The notes: generated from the sequence alone by a model not told the origin. A stretch of DNA of 64,000 nt from Plantactinospora endophytica (GCF_016862915.1 NZ_BONW01000049.1:1-64000); one strand, 5' to 3'; shown: positions 9,898 through 20,458, counted from the first letter of the stretch. A program made the numbers and translations.

Positions 9898-11271
9898 GTG
9901 GCTCCCCTGCCGCCGGAGTCCGGCCTACTGCCGGAGACCACCCGCCGGATCGACGCCCTCGTCGCCCAGGCCCAGGCCGCCGGCCGGGCCCCCTCGCTGG
10001 TCCTCGGGGTGCTGCGGACCCCGACCGGCGCCGCCCGGGCCACGACCGGCGGGCTGGTGCACGTCGCCGCCGCCGGCGAGACCCCGACACCGGACCCGGA
10101 CGTCCAGTACCGGATCGGCTCGATCACCAAGACGATGACCGCGGTACTGCTGCTCCGGCAGCGCGACGACGGGCTGCTCGAACTCGACGACCCGCTGGAC
10201 CGGCACCTGCCCGGCACCCCGCTCGGCGCCGTCCGGCTGCGGGAACTCCTCGGCCACGCCGCCGGCCTGCAACGGGAGCCGGACGGCGAGTGGTGGGAAC
10301 GTTCCGCCGGAGCCGACCTGGACACCCTGCTGGCCGGGCTGAGCCGGGAGAAGGTCGCCTTCCCCGCACACCGCACCTTCCACTACTCCAACCTGGCGTA
10401 CGGGCTGCTCGGCGCGGTGCTGGAACGGGTCACCGGGGAGTCGTGGTGGAAACTCGTCCGGTCCCGGCTGCTCGATCCACTGGGGATGGTCCGCACCTCC
10501 TACCAGCCGACCGAGCCGTACGCCCGGGGCTACGTCGTCCATCCCTGGCACGACACGCTGCGAGAGGAGCCGCGTACCGACACCGGGGCGATGGCGCCGG
10601 CCGGGCAGCTCTGGGCCAGCCTCGCCGACCTGGCCCGCTGGGCCGGGTTCCTCGCCGACCCCGATCCGGAGATCCTCGCCCCGGAGACGGTGACGGAGAT
10701 GTGCGTACCGGTCGCGATGGCCGACCTGAACTCGTGGACCGCCGGCTACGGCCTCGGCGTGGAACTGCACCGGGTCGGCGAACGGGTCTACGTCGGACAC
10801 GGCGGCTCGATGCCCGGCTACGTGGCGACGCTCTCGGTGCACCGGCCGTCCGGTACCGGCGTGGTCGGCTTCGCCAACGCGTACGGGCTGCGGACCGGGT
10901 CGCTGCCGGTGCTCGGCCGGCAGGTGCTCACTGCGGTGCTCGACGCCGAACCCGCGCCGGTCCGGCCCTGGCGACCGGCGACCGCACCGCCTGCCGGGGA
11001 GGTCGCCGAGTTGACCGGTCGCTGGTGGTGGATGGGCCGGGAGTTCGAGCTGACCTGGGATCCGGCCGCCGAGGAACTGACGATCGTCCAGCAGCCGTCC
11101 GGTGCCGTTCCGGGCTGGCGGTTCGGCCGGGACGCCGCCGGCCGCTGGCGGGGCCGCTCCGGCATGAACGACGGGGAGATCCTCACCGTCCGCCGCGACG
11201 GGGCCGGCGCCGCCACCGCGCTGGACATCGCCACCTTCGTCTTCACCCGACACCCGGACCGCCTCGCCTGA
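9898..11271 (+). CDS. Serine hydrolase of the beta-lactamase class C family
   Basis: A 457-aa penicillin-binding-protein-like serine hydrolase. The catalytic SxxK motif is SITK (about residue 78), the YxN motif is YSN (about 164) and the third motif is HGG (about 301). A C-terminal beta-rich domain follows (about 365-457). No signal peptide or membrane anchor is visible, so it is probably a cytoplasmic esterase, amidase or D-aminopeptidase rather than a resistance enzyme. The GTG at 9898 has a GAGGAGG ribosome binding site 8 nt upstream. Confidence 0.88.
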   Translation: MAPLPPESGLLPETTRRIDALVAQAQAAGRAPSLVLGVLRTPTGAARATTGGLVHVAAAGETPTPDPDVQYRIGSITKTMTAVLLLRQRDDGLLELDDPLDRHLPGTPLGAVRLRELLGHAAGLQREPDGEWWERSAGADLDTLLAGLSREKVAFPAHRTFHYSNLAYGLLGAVLERVTGESWWKLVRSRLLDPLGMVRTSYQPTEPYARGYVVHPWHDTLREEPRTDTGAMAPAGQLWASLADLARWAGFLADPDPEILAPETVTEMCVPVAMADLNSWTAGYGLGVELHRVGERVYVGHGGSMPGYVATLSVHRPSGTGVVGFANAYGLRTGSLPVLGRQVLTAVLDAEPAPVRPWRPATAPPAGEVAELTGRWWWMGREFELTWDPAAEELTIVQQPSGAVPGWRFGRDAAGRWRGRSGMNDGEILTVRRDGAGAATALDIATFVFTRHPDRLA

Positions 11272-11294
11272 GGGCGGGGCGGCTGCGCAGAGGG

Positions 11295-12116
11295 TCAGGG
11301 CGTGGACGGCACGGTGACGAAGTCGATGAGGCGTTCCATCGCGTTGATCAGCGGTGTCTCCACGTCGTGGAAGCTGTCGACCCGGGCGAGGATCCGCCGC
11401 CACATCTCGGCCGGCTCGGCGACCCCGAGGGCCGCGCAGACGCCCTCCTTCCACGGCCGTCCCGGCGGCACCACCGGCCACGCCCGGATGCCGAGCGCCG
11501 ACGGCTTCACGGCCTGCCACACGTCGACGTACGGGTGGCCGGTGACCAGTACGTCCGGCGAGGTGACCGCCGCGACGATCCGGGTCTCCTTCGAGCCGGG
11601 CACCAGGTGGTCGACGAGTACACCCAACCGGCGCCCGGGACCGGGGCCGAACTCGCGGACCCGTTCGGCGAGTTCGTCGATGCCGTCCAGCGGCTCCACC
11701 ACGACACCCTCGATCCGCAGGTCGTCGCCCCAGATCCGTTCGACGAGCGCGGCGTCGTGCACGCCCTCCACCCAGATCCGGCTGGCCTTGGCGACCTGGG
11801 CGCGTACCCCGGCCACGGCGACCGAACCGGAGGCGGTCCGCCGACGTGGTGCCGGTGCCGTCGACGGTGCCGCCGGACGTCGCAGCGTCACCGGCTTCCC
11901 GTCCAGCAGGAACGCGGCCGGCAGCAACGGAAAGTTGCGCCGTCGTCCGTGCCGGTCCTCCAGCACCACCGCACCGGACTCGAAACCCACCACCGCGCCG
12001 CAGAACCCCGAATCGGCGTCCTCGACCACCAGGTCCGGCTCGGCCGGCACCTCGGGTACGACCTTGCGCCGCCGCCAGTTCCCGGCGAGCACGTCGTCGC
12101 CGTACATCCTCCCCAT
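11295..12116 (-). CDS. DUF3097-family conserved actinobacterial protein
   Basis: A 273-aa protein recognised as DUF3097 from its opening (MYGDDVLAGNWRRRKVVPEV) and the core segments DADSGFCGAVV and RIWVEGVHDAALVERIWGDD. The core continues into VLVDHLVPGSKE, which resembles a TOPRIM-type acidic strand-turn arrangement. The function is unknown; nucleic-acid processing is suggested only by the TOPRIM-like look. The ATG at 12116 is preceded by TAGCGT ending 8 nt upstream, fitting a leaderless transcript. The next gene is divergent across 100 bp. Confidence 0.85.
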   Translation of the reverse strand: MGRMYGDDVLAGNWRRRKVVPEVPAEPDLVVEDADSGFCGAVVGFESGAVVLEDRHGRRRNFPLLPAAFLLDGKPVTLRRPAAPSTAPAPRRRTASGSVAVAGVRAQVAKASRIWVEGVHDAALVERIWGDDLRIEGVVVEPLDGIDELAERVREFGPGPGRRLGVLVDHLVPGSKETRIVAAVTSPDVLVTGHPYVDVWQAVKPSALGIRAWPVVPPGRPWKEGVCAALGVAEPAEMWRRILARVDSFHDVETPLINAMERLIDFVTVPSTP

Positions 12117-12216
12117 GGCAGGGGACGCTAGCCGCTCGTGGCCGCGCGGTCGGCGTTGACGCGCCGCCGGGCCGGCACCCGAGACAGCCGACACGGGAAG
12201 CACGTACCCTAGCCGC

Positions 12217-13008
12217 ATGTCCCCCGCAACGGGCGCGGCGACTCTCGTGGCGCGCCGGTCCAGCCGCTTTGTGGCCTGGGTACGCGCTTGGCGTGCCGGG
12301 CTGGTGCCGTACGACGAGATCGCCGACGAGATCGCCGCCGGCGAGGAGCACCTCGTCGCCGACGCCCCGGGCGCCTGGACCGACATCCCACTGCGCGACG
12401 CGCTGTCCGCCTTCTCCAAGCTCTCGCCCGACGAGATCCGGCTGGTGCTGCCCGCCCCCGGCGATCCGCGCGGGCTGCCCGGTCCCGGCCCGTTCGCCTC
12501 GGCGGCGCTGCTGGCCGGCGAGGCGGTGGTGGCCCGCGGCCTGGGCGTGATTCCGGAGGTACGCACGCACACCAGCGGGTCCGGCGTGACCTTCGAGACG
12601 GTGCTGTGGCGGGTCCACCCGCTGCCGGAGACCGCACCGGCCGCCTCGCTGGGCAATCCCGGTGCGGCCGAGGCCGAGGCCGAGCTGGCGGTGAGCCTCG
12701 CCGAGGCGACCGCCGCGCTGACCCGGCTCGACGTGGCGCAGTGGCGCCCGGAGCTGGCCGGGGCGCTCGCCGCACTGCGTCGCCCGGACAGCGGGATGGA
12801 CCTGCCGCCGGGCTTCGATCCGCGCGCCCGTCGGCTGTTCGCCCGGGCCAGCGTGCTGGACCAGGTGCTCGCGCTGGCCGAGCACGCCGCACCGGGCGGC
12901 TCGGTCAACGGCTACGAGGCCCAGCAGCGCGACGCCGCGCTGCGCCCGCTCACCGCCGCCTGCCGCCGGGCGGTCGTCGCGGCCTGCAACGCCCCGTTGT
13001 CGGCCTGA
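12217..13008 (+). CDS. Conserved actinobacterial protein of unknown function
   Basis: A 263-aa soluble protein, Ala-rich and mostly helical. No catalytic motif is recognised. Similar proteins occur beside DUF3097 genes in actinomycetes (recalled, not searched), so the divergent arrangement may be functional. TACCCT at 12205-12210 ends 6 nt before the ATG and no ribosome binding site is present, so the mRNA is probably leaderless. Confidence 0.75.
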   Translation: MSPATGAATLVARRSSRFVAWVRAWRAGLVPYDEIADEIAAGEEHLVADAPGAWTDIPLRDALSAFSKLSPDEIRLVLPAPGDPRGLPGPGPFASAALLAGEAVVARGLGVIPEVRTHTSGSGVTFETVLWRVHPLPETAPAASLGNPGAAEAEAELAVSLAEATAALTRLDVAQWRPELAGALAALRRPDSGMDLPPGFDPRARRLFARASVLDQVLALAEHAAPGGSVNGYEAQQRDAALRPLTAACRRAVVAACNAPLSA

Positions 13009-13084
13009 CCCCGCCGCCCACCCGGCAGAAAAAAGATCAACTACTCGGAGTACGCCAATACGGCGTGAATACCGAACGGGTGCC

Positions 13085-13116
13085 GACCGTTGTCGGACTT
13101 CGGCCGGACCGTTGTC
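13085..13116 (+). repeat. Direct repeat pair upstream of the GT-C-like gene
   Basis: GACCGTTGTC is repeated at 13085-13094 and 13107-13116, offset by 22 bp (two helical turns). The surrounding stretch is A/T-richer than the neighbouring genes. Possible operator. Confidence 0.35.
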
Positions 13117-13169
13117 CGGAACCTGGCTGAAAGATGCGTGTTGCATAGGTGGGGTAGGGTGCTCGTTCC

Positions 13170-14681
13170 ATGGGCGGCACCCCGAATACGACCAATCCCG
13201 CGCACCACTTCCCCGCGAGTCCTCCGACGTCCCGGCGCCGGTGGTTCAAGCGTCGTCCCCTGGTCGAACTGACCTGGTTGTTGCTGGTGGTGGCCATTGC
13301 CGGCGGGCTCACCATGGCGCGTTTCGAGGACCCCCGGCGGTTCGCCTCGTCCGGCGACAGTTACTGGTACATGCGGCAGGCGCAGATTTTCGCCGGCACC
13401 GATCCGGCAACCGCGTCCAAGCGCTCATCCTTTCAGGTGTGCCGCGACATCAACCGTTCGGCCAAAGACCAGAATATGCGCCCGCTCTGCCGCAACGGAT
13501 ATCCGCAGCAGGGCATTTCTCCCCGCTACATCGCGATTTTCGACAGCCGGCCCGGCTATCCACTGTTCGCGGCACCCTTCGTGAAGGTGTTCGGCGTCTG
13601 GCCGGGGATGGTGCTGGCGACGCTGATCATCGCCGTCGGGGTCGGCCTGCTCACCTACCTGGCCGTCTGGCTGGCCTTCGGCATCCGCCTGGTCGGTGTC
13701 GCCGCGGCGGCCATGGTCTACCTGCTGCCCACCGGGTACTGGATGACCCGGATGCTGGCCGACGGTGCGATGCTGGCCGGCTGTCTCACCGTGCTGATCG
13801 GCGCGATGCTGCTCTGGCGACATCGGTTCAGCGGGCTGCCGATCGCAGTGGCCGGCTTCGTCTGGACCTTCCTCAGCAAGTCGGCCAACGGGGTGGCGAT
13901 GGCCCTGGTGCTGGTGGCCGCTAGCATCGCCGCGCTGGCGACCCGGTTCCCGAACCGGCGCGGTGCGGTGCTCACCGGCGGGCTCGGCCTGGTCACCCTG
14001 GTCGGCTGGTCGGCGGTCAGCAAGGCACTCGCACTGCCGTCGCTGACCGAGGCCATCCAGGACTACGCGACCAACCACTTCACCAATCCGGACCACCCGG
14101 AGCCGCTCGTCTGGCTCTGGGAGAAGAACCTCGACTGGTGGCCGGGCACCCTCGCACACATGGTGCTGTCCCCGTTGCCCCTGATCGCGGTGCTGATCAC
14201 CACGCTGATCTTCGCCACCCGGACCCGGCACCTCACCTTCCTGTGGGTGGGCGCCGGGCTGACCGGGCTCACCCTGCTGGCGGCGAAACCGGTGGACGAG
14301 GAGTACGACCGGCTGATGGCCCCGGTCTGGCTCGCCGTCGCCGCCGCCCTCGGGTACGCCATCGTGGCGGCACTGCCGGCACACTGGTCCGGCCGGCCGA
14401 CGACGGACGGGACGCTGCCCTGGAACGGGCCGTCGCCGGCACCACTCCGACCTGGGTACGCCGGTCAACCCGCCGGTCGGGCGAGCGGCGGCCCAGCCGG
14501 CGCGACGAACGGTTCCGCCGAACCCACCGCTCCCGCCGGTACCGCCGACTCCACCGACTCCACCGAACCGACCGGACCAGCCGGGTCGACGCCCGATGAC
14601 GGAGGCGGCGGGACAGCCGGGGAGCGGCGGGACGGCGACGCGGTCGCGGCCGGTGGTTCAGGGGTGGGCCGGACCGGCTGA
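13170..14681 (+). CDS. Polytopic membrane protein resembling GT-C glycosyltransferases
   Basis: A 503-aa protein with about nine to ten transmembrane segments from residue 30 to 415. The first external loop holds an acidic/aromatic cluster (SSGDSYWYMRQAQIF) and Cys residues, as in dolichyl-phosphate-mannose-dependent glycosyltransferases. The last ~85 residues are Gly/Ala/Thr/Pro-rich and disordered. A role in cell-envelope glycosylation is inferred. The ATG at 13170 follows a TAGGGT hexamer (13155-13160) by 9 nt. Confidence 0.7.
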   Translation: MGGTPNTTNPAHHFPASPPTSRRRWFKRRPLVELTWLLLVVAIAGGLTMARFEDPRRFASSGDSYWYMRQAQIFAGTDPATASKRSSFQVCRDINRSAKDQNMRPLCRNGYPQQGISPRYIAIFDSRPGYPLFAAPFVKVFGVWPGMVLATLIIAVGVGLLTYLAVWLAFGIRLVGVAAAAMVYLLPTGYWMTRMLADGAMLAGCLTVLIGAMLLWRHRFSGLPIAVAGFVWTFLSKSANGVAMALVLVAASIAALATRFPNRRGAVLTGGLGLVTLVGWSAVSKALALPSLTEAIQDYATNHFTNPDHPEPLVWLWEKNLDWWPGTLAHMVLSPLPLIAVLITTLIFATRTRHLTFLWVGAGLTGLTLLAAKPVDEEYDRLMAPVWLAVAAALGYAIVAALPAHWSGRPTTDGTLPWNGPSPAPLRPGYAGQPAGRASGGPAGATNGSAEPTAPAGTADSTDSTEPTGPAGSTPDDGGGGTAGERRDGDAVAAGGSGVGRTG

Positions 14682-14695
14682 CGAGGTCGGCACCG

Positions 14696-14744
14696 GCACC
14701 GACCGCAGCAGGTGGCCGCAGGGTCTCGCGGCTGCGGTCGGTGC
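14696..14744. terminator. Bidirectional terminator between convergent genes
   Basis: Perfect 14-bp inverted repeat GCACCGACCGCAGC (14696-14709) / GCTGCGGTCGGTGC (14731-14744) with a 21-nt loop, located between two convergent genes. There is no U-tract, as usual in actinomycetes. Confidence 0.75.
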
Positions 14745-14749
14745 TGGAT

Positions 14750-15529
14750 TCAGATCTCGTCGATCAGGTCGGCGACCGAGGAGACGATCCGGGACGGCAG
14801 ATAGGGATAGCGTTCCGCCTCGGCCCGGGTGCTGATCCCGGTCAGCACCAGCACGGTCTGCAACCCCGCCTCCAGCCCGCAGAGGATGTCGGTGTCCATC
14901 CGGTCACCGATCATCGCGGTCGTCTCGGAGTGCGCGTCGATGGTGTTCAGCGCCGAGCGCATCATCATCGGGTTGGGCTTGCCGACGAAGTACGGCTCCA
15001 CCCCGGTCGCCTTCGAGATCATCGCCGCGACCGAACCGGCGGCCGGCAGCGCGCCCTCGGTGGACGGGCCGGTCGGGTCCGGGTTGGTGCAGATGAACCG
15101 GGCCCCGCCGTCGATCAGCCGGACCGCCTTGGTGATCGCCTCGAAGCTGTACGTCCGGGTCTCGCCCAGCACCACGTAGTCCGGCGCGAAGTCGGTGAGT
15201 ACGTACCCGACGGCGTGCATCGCGGTGGTGAGCCCGGCCTCGCCGATCACGTACGCCGTGCCGCCGGGGCGCTGGTCGGCCAGGAACTGCGCGGTGGCCA
15301 GGGCGGCGGTCCAGATCGCGTGCTCGGGGACGTCGAAGCCCATCCGGTTCAGCCGGGCCTGGAGATCCCTGGCGGTGTAGATCGAGTTGTTGGTGAGGAT
15401 CAGGAACGGCTTGCCCGAGGCGCGCAGCGCCCGGACGAACTCGGGCGCGCCGGGCACCGGCTGCCCCTCGTGCACCAGCACCCCGTCCATGTCGGTGAGC
15501 CAGCTCTCCACCGGCTTCCGGTCGCTCAT
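14750..15529 (-). CDS. HAD-IIA family phosphatase (NagD-like)
   Basis: A 259-aa HAD hydrolase with motif I TDMDGV (nucleophile Asp13, Asp15), motif II LTNNS, the class IIA cap (about 80-180), motif III lysine in FVGKPNP and motif IV GDRMDTD. NagD-like enzymes dephosphorylate nucleotides or sugar phosphates. The ATG at 15529 has GGAG 7 nt upstream. It may be co-transcribed with hemH, 60 nt upstream. Confidence 0.9.
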   Translation of the reverse strand: MSDRKPVESWLTDMDGVLVHEGQPVPGAPEFVRALRASGKPFLILTNNSIYTARDLQARLNRMGFDVPEHAIWTAALATAQFLADQRPGGTAYVIGEAGLTTAMHAVGYVLTDFAPDYVVLGETRTYSFEAITKAVRLIDGGARFICTNPDPTGPSTEGALPAAGSVAAMISKATGVEPYFVGKPNPMMMRSALNTIDAHSETTAMIGDRMDTDILCGLEAGLQTVLVLTGISTRAEAERYPYLPSRIVSSVADLIDEI

Positions 15530-15588
15530 GCCACCACTCCGCCGCGCGGCCTGGTCTCGTTCATCGCTCTCCTACCGGGGTGGTCGGT

Positions 15589-16617
15589 TCAGGGGCGCCG
15601 GGCCGGCTGGCAGCAGCCGGTCGGACAGGTGTCCCAGGCGGGCAGCGTACCCAGCCGGCGTCGCGCGGCAGTGTCCGCCGGGTTAAGCCGCTCGGTCACC
15701 AACTCCCGGACCATCGCCACGAACCTCGGGTCGGTGCCCGGGGTACCGGCCCGGACGTAGTCGAGGCCGAGTTGCTTGGCGGTCGCCGCCGCCTCGGTGT
15801 CCAGGTCCCAGACCACCTCCAGATGGTCGGAGACGAAGCCGATCGGGCTGACCACCACCGAGGTGACGCCGTCGGCCGCCAGCGCCCGCAGGTGGTCGTT
15901 GACGTCCGGCTCCAGCCACGGCACCTGGGGCGGGCCGGACCGGCTCTGCCAGACCAGGTCGTACGGGAGCCCGGGAGCCGCCCGCTCGGCCACCAGCGCG
16001 GCGGTCTCCCGCAACTGGGCCTCGTACCGGCCGCCCTGCGGCCCGGCGGAGGCGGCCATCGAGACCGGGATCGAGTGGGCGGTGAAGACCAGTCGGGTGC
16101 TGTCCCGTCGGCCCGGGTCGAGGGTGGCCAGCGCGTTGGCCACCGCGTCGGCGTGCGGCTCGACGAATCCGGGATGGTCCCAGTACTGCCGCAGCTTCTC
16201 GATCCTCGGCGCGTCCGGGCCCACCGCCGCCCGGGCGGTCGAGATGTCCTCCAGATACTGCCGGCAGGACGAGTAACCGCCGTACGCGCTGGTCACGAAG
16301 CCGAGGGCGGACCGGATCCCGTCGTCGCGCAACTGGGCCACGGTGTCGGCCAGCATCGGATGCCAGTTCCGGTTGCCCCAGTAGACCGGCAGGTCGAGCC
16401 CGTTCGCGGCGAAGTCGGCCCGGATCGCGGCGAGCAGGTCCCGGCACTGCTGGTTGATCGGCGACACGCCGCCGAAGTGCTGGTAGTGCTCGGCGACCTC
16501 GGCCAGCCGGTCCGGCGGCACGTTCCGCCCCCGGGTGACGTTGGCCAGGAACGGCAGGACGTCCTCCGGCCGTTCCGGGCCACCGAACGAGATCAGCACA
16601 ACGGCGTCGTACGACAT
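15589..16617 (-). CDS. hemH: Ferrochelatase (probably coproporphyrin-type, [2Fe-2S])
   Basis: A 342-aa enzyme that inserts iron into a porphyrin at the end of heme synthesis. In actinobacteria the substrate is coproporphyrin III (CpfC/HemH). The sequence has the N-terminal motif [15 protein letters not shown], the metal-site region FTAHSIP and the Glu segment [16 protein letters not shown]. Cys118 (SSCRQ) and the C-terminal Cys331, Cys335 and Cys336 (CPTGCC) match the [2Fe-2S] ligand pattern of actinobacterial ferrochelatases. The ATG at 16617 gives the conserved start MSYDAVVL. Third gene of a fabG-fabI-hemH block. Confidence 0.95.
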   Translation of the reverse strand: MSYDAVVLISFGGPERPEDVLPFLANVTRGRNVPPDRLAEVAEHYQHFGGVSPINQQCRDLLAAIRADFAANGLDLPVYWGNRNWHPMLADTVAQLRDDGIRSALGFVTSAYGGYSSCRQYLEDISTARAAVGPDAPRIEKLRQYWDHPGFVEPHADAVANALATLDPGRRDSTRLVFTAHSIPVSMAASAGPQGGRYEAQLRETAALVAERAAPGLPYDLVWQSRSGPPQVPWLEPDVNDHLRALAADGVTSVVVSPIGFVSDHLEVVWDLDTEAAATAKQLGLDYVRAGTPGTDPRFVAMVRELVTERLNPADTAARRRLGTLPAWDTCPTGCCQPARRP

Positions 16618-16718
16618 GTCCTCTATTCTTCCCGGCTCCGCCGCGCTGCCGGGCACGGCCCCGGGCCGGGGCCGGCGGAAGGGACGTCCCTCACACCGGG
16701 ACGCTCACACCGGGGCGT

Positions 16719-17492
16719 TCACATCGCGGCGCCGAGCGCGTGGTAGCCGCCGTCGACGTGCACGATCTCGCCGGTGGTGGCCGGGAACCAGTCGGAGAGC
16801 AGGGCCAGGCAGGCCCGCGCCGCCGGCTCCTGGTCGGTCAACGACCAGCCCAGCGGCGACCGCTCGGTCCAGGCGTCCTCGAACTGCTGGAAGCCCGGGA
16901 TCGACTTCGCCGCCATGGTGCGCAGCGGGCCGGCCGACACCAGGTTGCTGCGGATCCCCTTCTGGCCCAGGTGCAGCGCCAGGTAGCGGGAGGCGGACTC
17001 CAGCCCGGCCTTGGCGACGCCCATCCAGTCGTACACCGGCCACGCCTTGGTGGCGTCGAAGGTGAGCCCGACGACCGCGCCGCCCGGGCTCATCAGCGGC
17101 AGCGCGGCCACCGCGAGCGACTTGTAGGAGTACGTCGACACGTGCACCGCGGTCGCCACGTCCTCCCACGGCGCGTCGAGGAAGCCGCCGCCGAGGCAGC
17201 TCTGCGGCGCGAAGCCGATCGAGTGCACCACCCCGTCCAGCCCGTCGACGTGCTCCCGGACCCGGTCCGCCAGGCTGGCCAACTGCTCGGTGTTGGTGAC
17301 GTCCAGCTCGATCACGGGCGCGGGCTCGGGCAGCCGCTTCGCGATCCGCTCGACCAGGGACATCCGACCGAAGCCGGTGAGTACCACGGTCGCGCCGTTC
17401 TCCTGGGCGAGCTTCGCCACCGAGAAGGCGATCGACTGATCGGTGATCACACCGGTGACGAGCAGCCGCTTGCCGGCCAGCAGTCCAGACAC
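16719..17492 (-). CDS. fabI: Enoyl-ACP reductase (FabI/InhA-like)
   Basis: A 257-aa short-chain dehydrogenase-type enoyl-ACP reductase of fatty-acid elongation (type II FAS), using NAD(P)H. The nucleotide-binding opening is KRLLVTGVITDQSIAF. The catalytic tyrosine and lysine are Tyr154 and Lys161 in VYDWMGVAKAGLES, matching InhA Tyr158/Lys165. The GTG at 17492 is chosen over an ATG at 17507 because GGAGGA (17505-17500) lies 7 nt before it. It follows fabG by 115 nt. Confidence 0.95.
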   Translation of the reverse strand: MSGLLAGKRLLVTGVITDQSIAFSVAKLAQENGATVVLTGFGRMSLVERIAKRLPEPAPVIELDVTNTEQLASLADRVREHVDGLDGVVHSIGFAPQSCLGGGFLDAPWEDVATAVHVSTYSYKSLAVAALPLMSPGGAVVGLTFDATKAWPVYDWMGVAKAGLESASRYLALHLGQKGIRSNLVSAGPLRTMAAKSIPGFQQFEDAWTERSPLGWSLTDQEPAARACLALLSDWFPATTGEIVHVDGGYHALGAAM

Positions 17493-17607
17493 GTGAAGAT
17501 CCTCCATACGCTCGTGGTCCCCCGCGTCCCGTGGCCGGTCCGGGTCCGTCCCGGCCGATCACGGCGCCTGGGCGATTGTGCCAGTCAAAGCCCCGGATCC
17601 GGGCCGG

Positions 17608-18396
<789 letters not shown>

Positions 18397-18470
18397 CTAC
18401 CCAGGTACTACGGGCGGATCGTGCCACGGGGGCACGACGGGCGCCGGCCGACACCCGTACCCTGCCCTTG

Positions 18471-19796
18471 ATGGAGAGCGGCACCGCTGGCGTACTGCGC
18501 ATCGGACGGGACGACCTGCGCCGGCTGCTGGTCGGGGCGGACTTCCCGCCGTCCCCGCCGCCCGGTCCGCCCGGCAGGTGGCGGCGGCGCTGGCAGTACG
18601 CCCGGCCGTTCCTCGCGCCGCTGCTGATCTTCGCCCTGGTCGGCATCACCATCGCCGGCATCCAGTACCTGAGCGACACCCGGGGGCTGCCGGAGTGGGT
18701 GGCGATCCCGCTCGCCGTCGGCGGGACCCTGCCGGCGGTGCTGGCCCCGTTCCGTCCGCTGTTCGCCTGGCGGTTCGGCTACCCGCTGCTCTACCTCGGC
18801 ACGATCGACGCGCTGCCGACCGAGTCCTGGCCGTGGAACCCCGTCCAGATCATCGCCTTCCTCTTCGTCCTGCTGGTGCTGGCCGCCCGGACCAGCGTCG
18901 GGATCGCCACCTGGGCCGGGCTGCTCAGCGTGCTGCCGGCGTACGTGTTCGTGCCGACGAAGGCGAACTCGCACGGCGTGGCAATCCTCTTCCTGGCCAT
19001 CCTGATCGTCGGCGACCAGGTACGGCGGCGCCGGCAGAGCCAGCGGGCCCTGGCCGAGCAGGCCGAACGCAGCGAGCTGGAGCAGGCCCGCCGGGCGGTG
19101 CTGGAGGAACGCACCCGGATCGCCCGGGAGATGCACGACGTGGTGGCGCACCACATGTCGATGATCGCGGTGCAGGCGGAGACCGCGCCGTACCGGCTGA
19201 CCGGGCTGCCCGAGCCGGCCCGCGACGAGTTCACCGCGATCGCCGGGTCGGCCCGGGAGGCGCTGGCCGACATGCGTCGGCTGCTCGGGGTGCTGCGCAG
19301 CGAGTCGGCCGCGCCGGAGACCGCGCCGCAGCCGGGGCTGGCCGACGTACCGGAGCTGGTCGAGGCGGCCCGCCGGGCCGGCATGGCGGTGACGGTCGCC
19401 ACCGGACCGGAGCCGGCGGAGAGCCAGCCGGTGCCCGAGGCGGTCGGGCTGGCCGCGTACCGGATCATCCAGGAGGCCCTGGCCAACGCGGCCCGGCACG
19501 CGCCCGGCACGGCTGTCCGGGTGTCGTTGGACGCGGACGAGCGGGCGCTGATCATCGGCGTCTGGAACGACCCGGCGGCGGCCGGGTCCGGCGCCGGCCG
19601 GCCCGACGCCACCGCCGGGCCGGCCGGGCACGGGCTGACCGGGATGCGGGAACGGGCCCGGCTGCTCGGCGGGCGGCTGCGCGCCGGCCCGACCGACAAC
19701 CAGGGGTACGCGGTCACCGCGCACCTGCCCTACGAGCCGGAGCCGACGCCCCCGGTGCCGCCGGACGGCGAGCCGAACGGAGGCACGTCCCGATGA
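18471..19796 (+). CDS. NarL-type two-component sensor histidine kinase
   Basis: A 441-aa kinase. A ~40-residue Pro/Arg-rich cytoplasmic N-terminus precedes about five transmembrane segments (to about residue 180), with no large extracellular sensor domain. A HisKA_3 dimerisation domain follows with the phospho-acceptor histidine in REMHDVVAHHMSM, then a HATPase_c domain (IIQEALANAARHAPG; GHGLTGMRERARLLGG). The ATG at 18471 lies 7 nt after TACCCT (18458-18463) without a ribosome binding site, so it is probably leaderless. It overlaps the response-regulator gene by 4 bp. The signal is unknown. Confidence 0.93.
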   Translation: MESGTAGVLRIGRDDLRRLLVGADFPPSPPPGPPGRWRRRWQYARPFLAPLLIFALVGITIAGIQYLSDTRGLPEWVAIPLAVGGTLPAVLAPFRPLFAWRFGYPLLYLGTIDALPTESWPWNPVQIIAFLFVLLVLAARTSVGIATWAGLLSVLPAYVFVPTKANSHGVAILFLAILIVGDQVRRRRQSQRALAEQAERSELEQARRAVLEERTRIAREMHDVVAHHMSMIAVQAETAPYRLTGLPEPARDEFTAIAGSAREALADMRRLLGVLRSESAAPETAPQPGLADVPELVEAARRAGMAVTVATGPEPAESQPVPEAVGLAAYRIIQEALANAARHAPGTAVRVSLDADERALIIGVWNDPAAAGSGAGRPDATAGPAGHGLTGMRERARLLGGRLRAGPTDNQGYAVTAHLPYEPEPTPPVPPDGEPNGGTSR

Positions 19797-20458
19797 TCCG
19801 GGTGCTGATCGCCGACGACCAGGCGATGGTCCGGCAGGGCTTCGGTGCGCTGCTGGCCGCCCAGCCCGACCTGCTGGTGGTCGGCGACGCGGCGAACGGC
19901 GCCGAGGCGGTCACCGCCGCCCGCCGGCTCGACCCGGACGTGGTACTGATGGACATCCGGATGCCGGTACTCGACGGGCTGGCCGCGACCCGGCAACTCG
20001 TCGGCGACCGGCCGGAGTCGGACCGGCCCCGGGTGCTCATCCTGACCACCTTCGACCTCGACGACTACGTCTACGAGGCACTCCGGGCTGGCGCCAGCGG
20101 CTTCCTGCTCAAGGACGCCCCGGCGGCCGACCTGGTGCACGCGGTCCGGGTGGTCGCGGCCGGCGACGCGCTGCTGGCCCCGGCGGTGACCCGCCGGCTG
20201 ATCGCCGAGTTCGCCGCCCGGCCCGGCCGGGACCGGCCCCGGCCGACCAGCCTGGCCGGACTCACCCCCCGGGAGACCGAGGTGCTGCGGCTGATCGCGC
20301 GGGGCCGTTCCAACGGCGAGATCGCCGCCGAGCTGGTGGTCGCCGAGCAGACCGTGAAGACCCACGTGGGGCGGATCCTCAGCAAGCTCGACCTGCGTGA
20401 CCGGGCCCAGGCGGTCGTGGTCGCGTACGAGTCGGGGCTGGTCACCGCCGGGGACTAG
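19793..20458 (+). CDS. NarL/FixJ-type response regulator
   Basis: A 221-aa regulator. The receiver domain has the acidic pair Asp8-Asp9, the phospho-acceptor Asp54 (VVLMDIRMP) and the conserved lysine in FLLKDAP. The C-terminal LuxR-type helix-turn-helix is LTPRETEVLRLIARGRSNGE followed by AEQTVKTHVGRILSKL. The ATG start overlaps the kinase stop (ATGA), so translation is coupled. Targets are unknown; the hydrolase and acyltransferase genes downstream are candidates. Confidence 0.95.
   Translation: MIRVLIADDQAMVRQGFGALLAAQPDLLVVGDAANGAEAVTAARRLDPDVVLMDIRMPVLDGLAATRQLVGDRPESDRPRVLILTTFDLDDYVYEALRAGASGFLLKDAPAADLVHAVRVVAAGDALLAPAVTRRLIAEFAARPGRDRPRPTSLAGLTPRETEVLRLIARGRSNGEIAAELVVAEQTVKTHVGRILSKLDLRDRAQAVVVAYESGLVTAGD

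Noticed and set aside
9925-13146. 1073-codon minus-strand frame
   Set aside because: It runs across three real genes on both strands and has no recognisable domain; composition is typical of a shadow frame.
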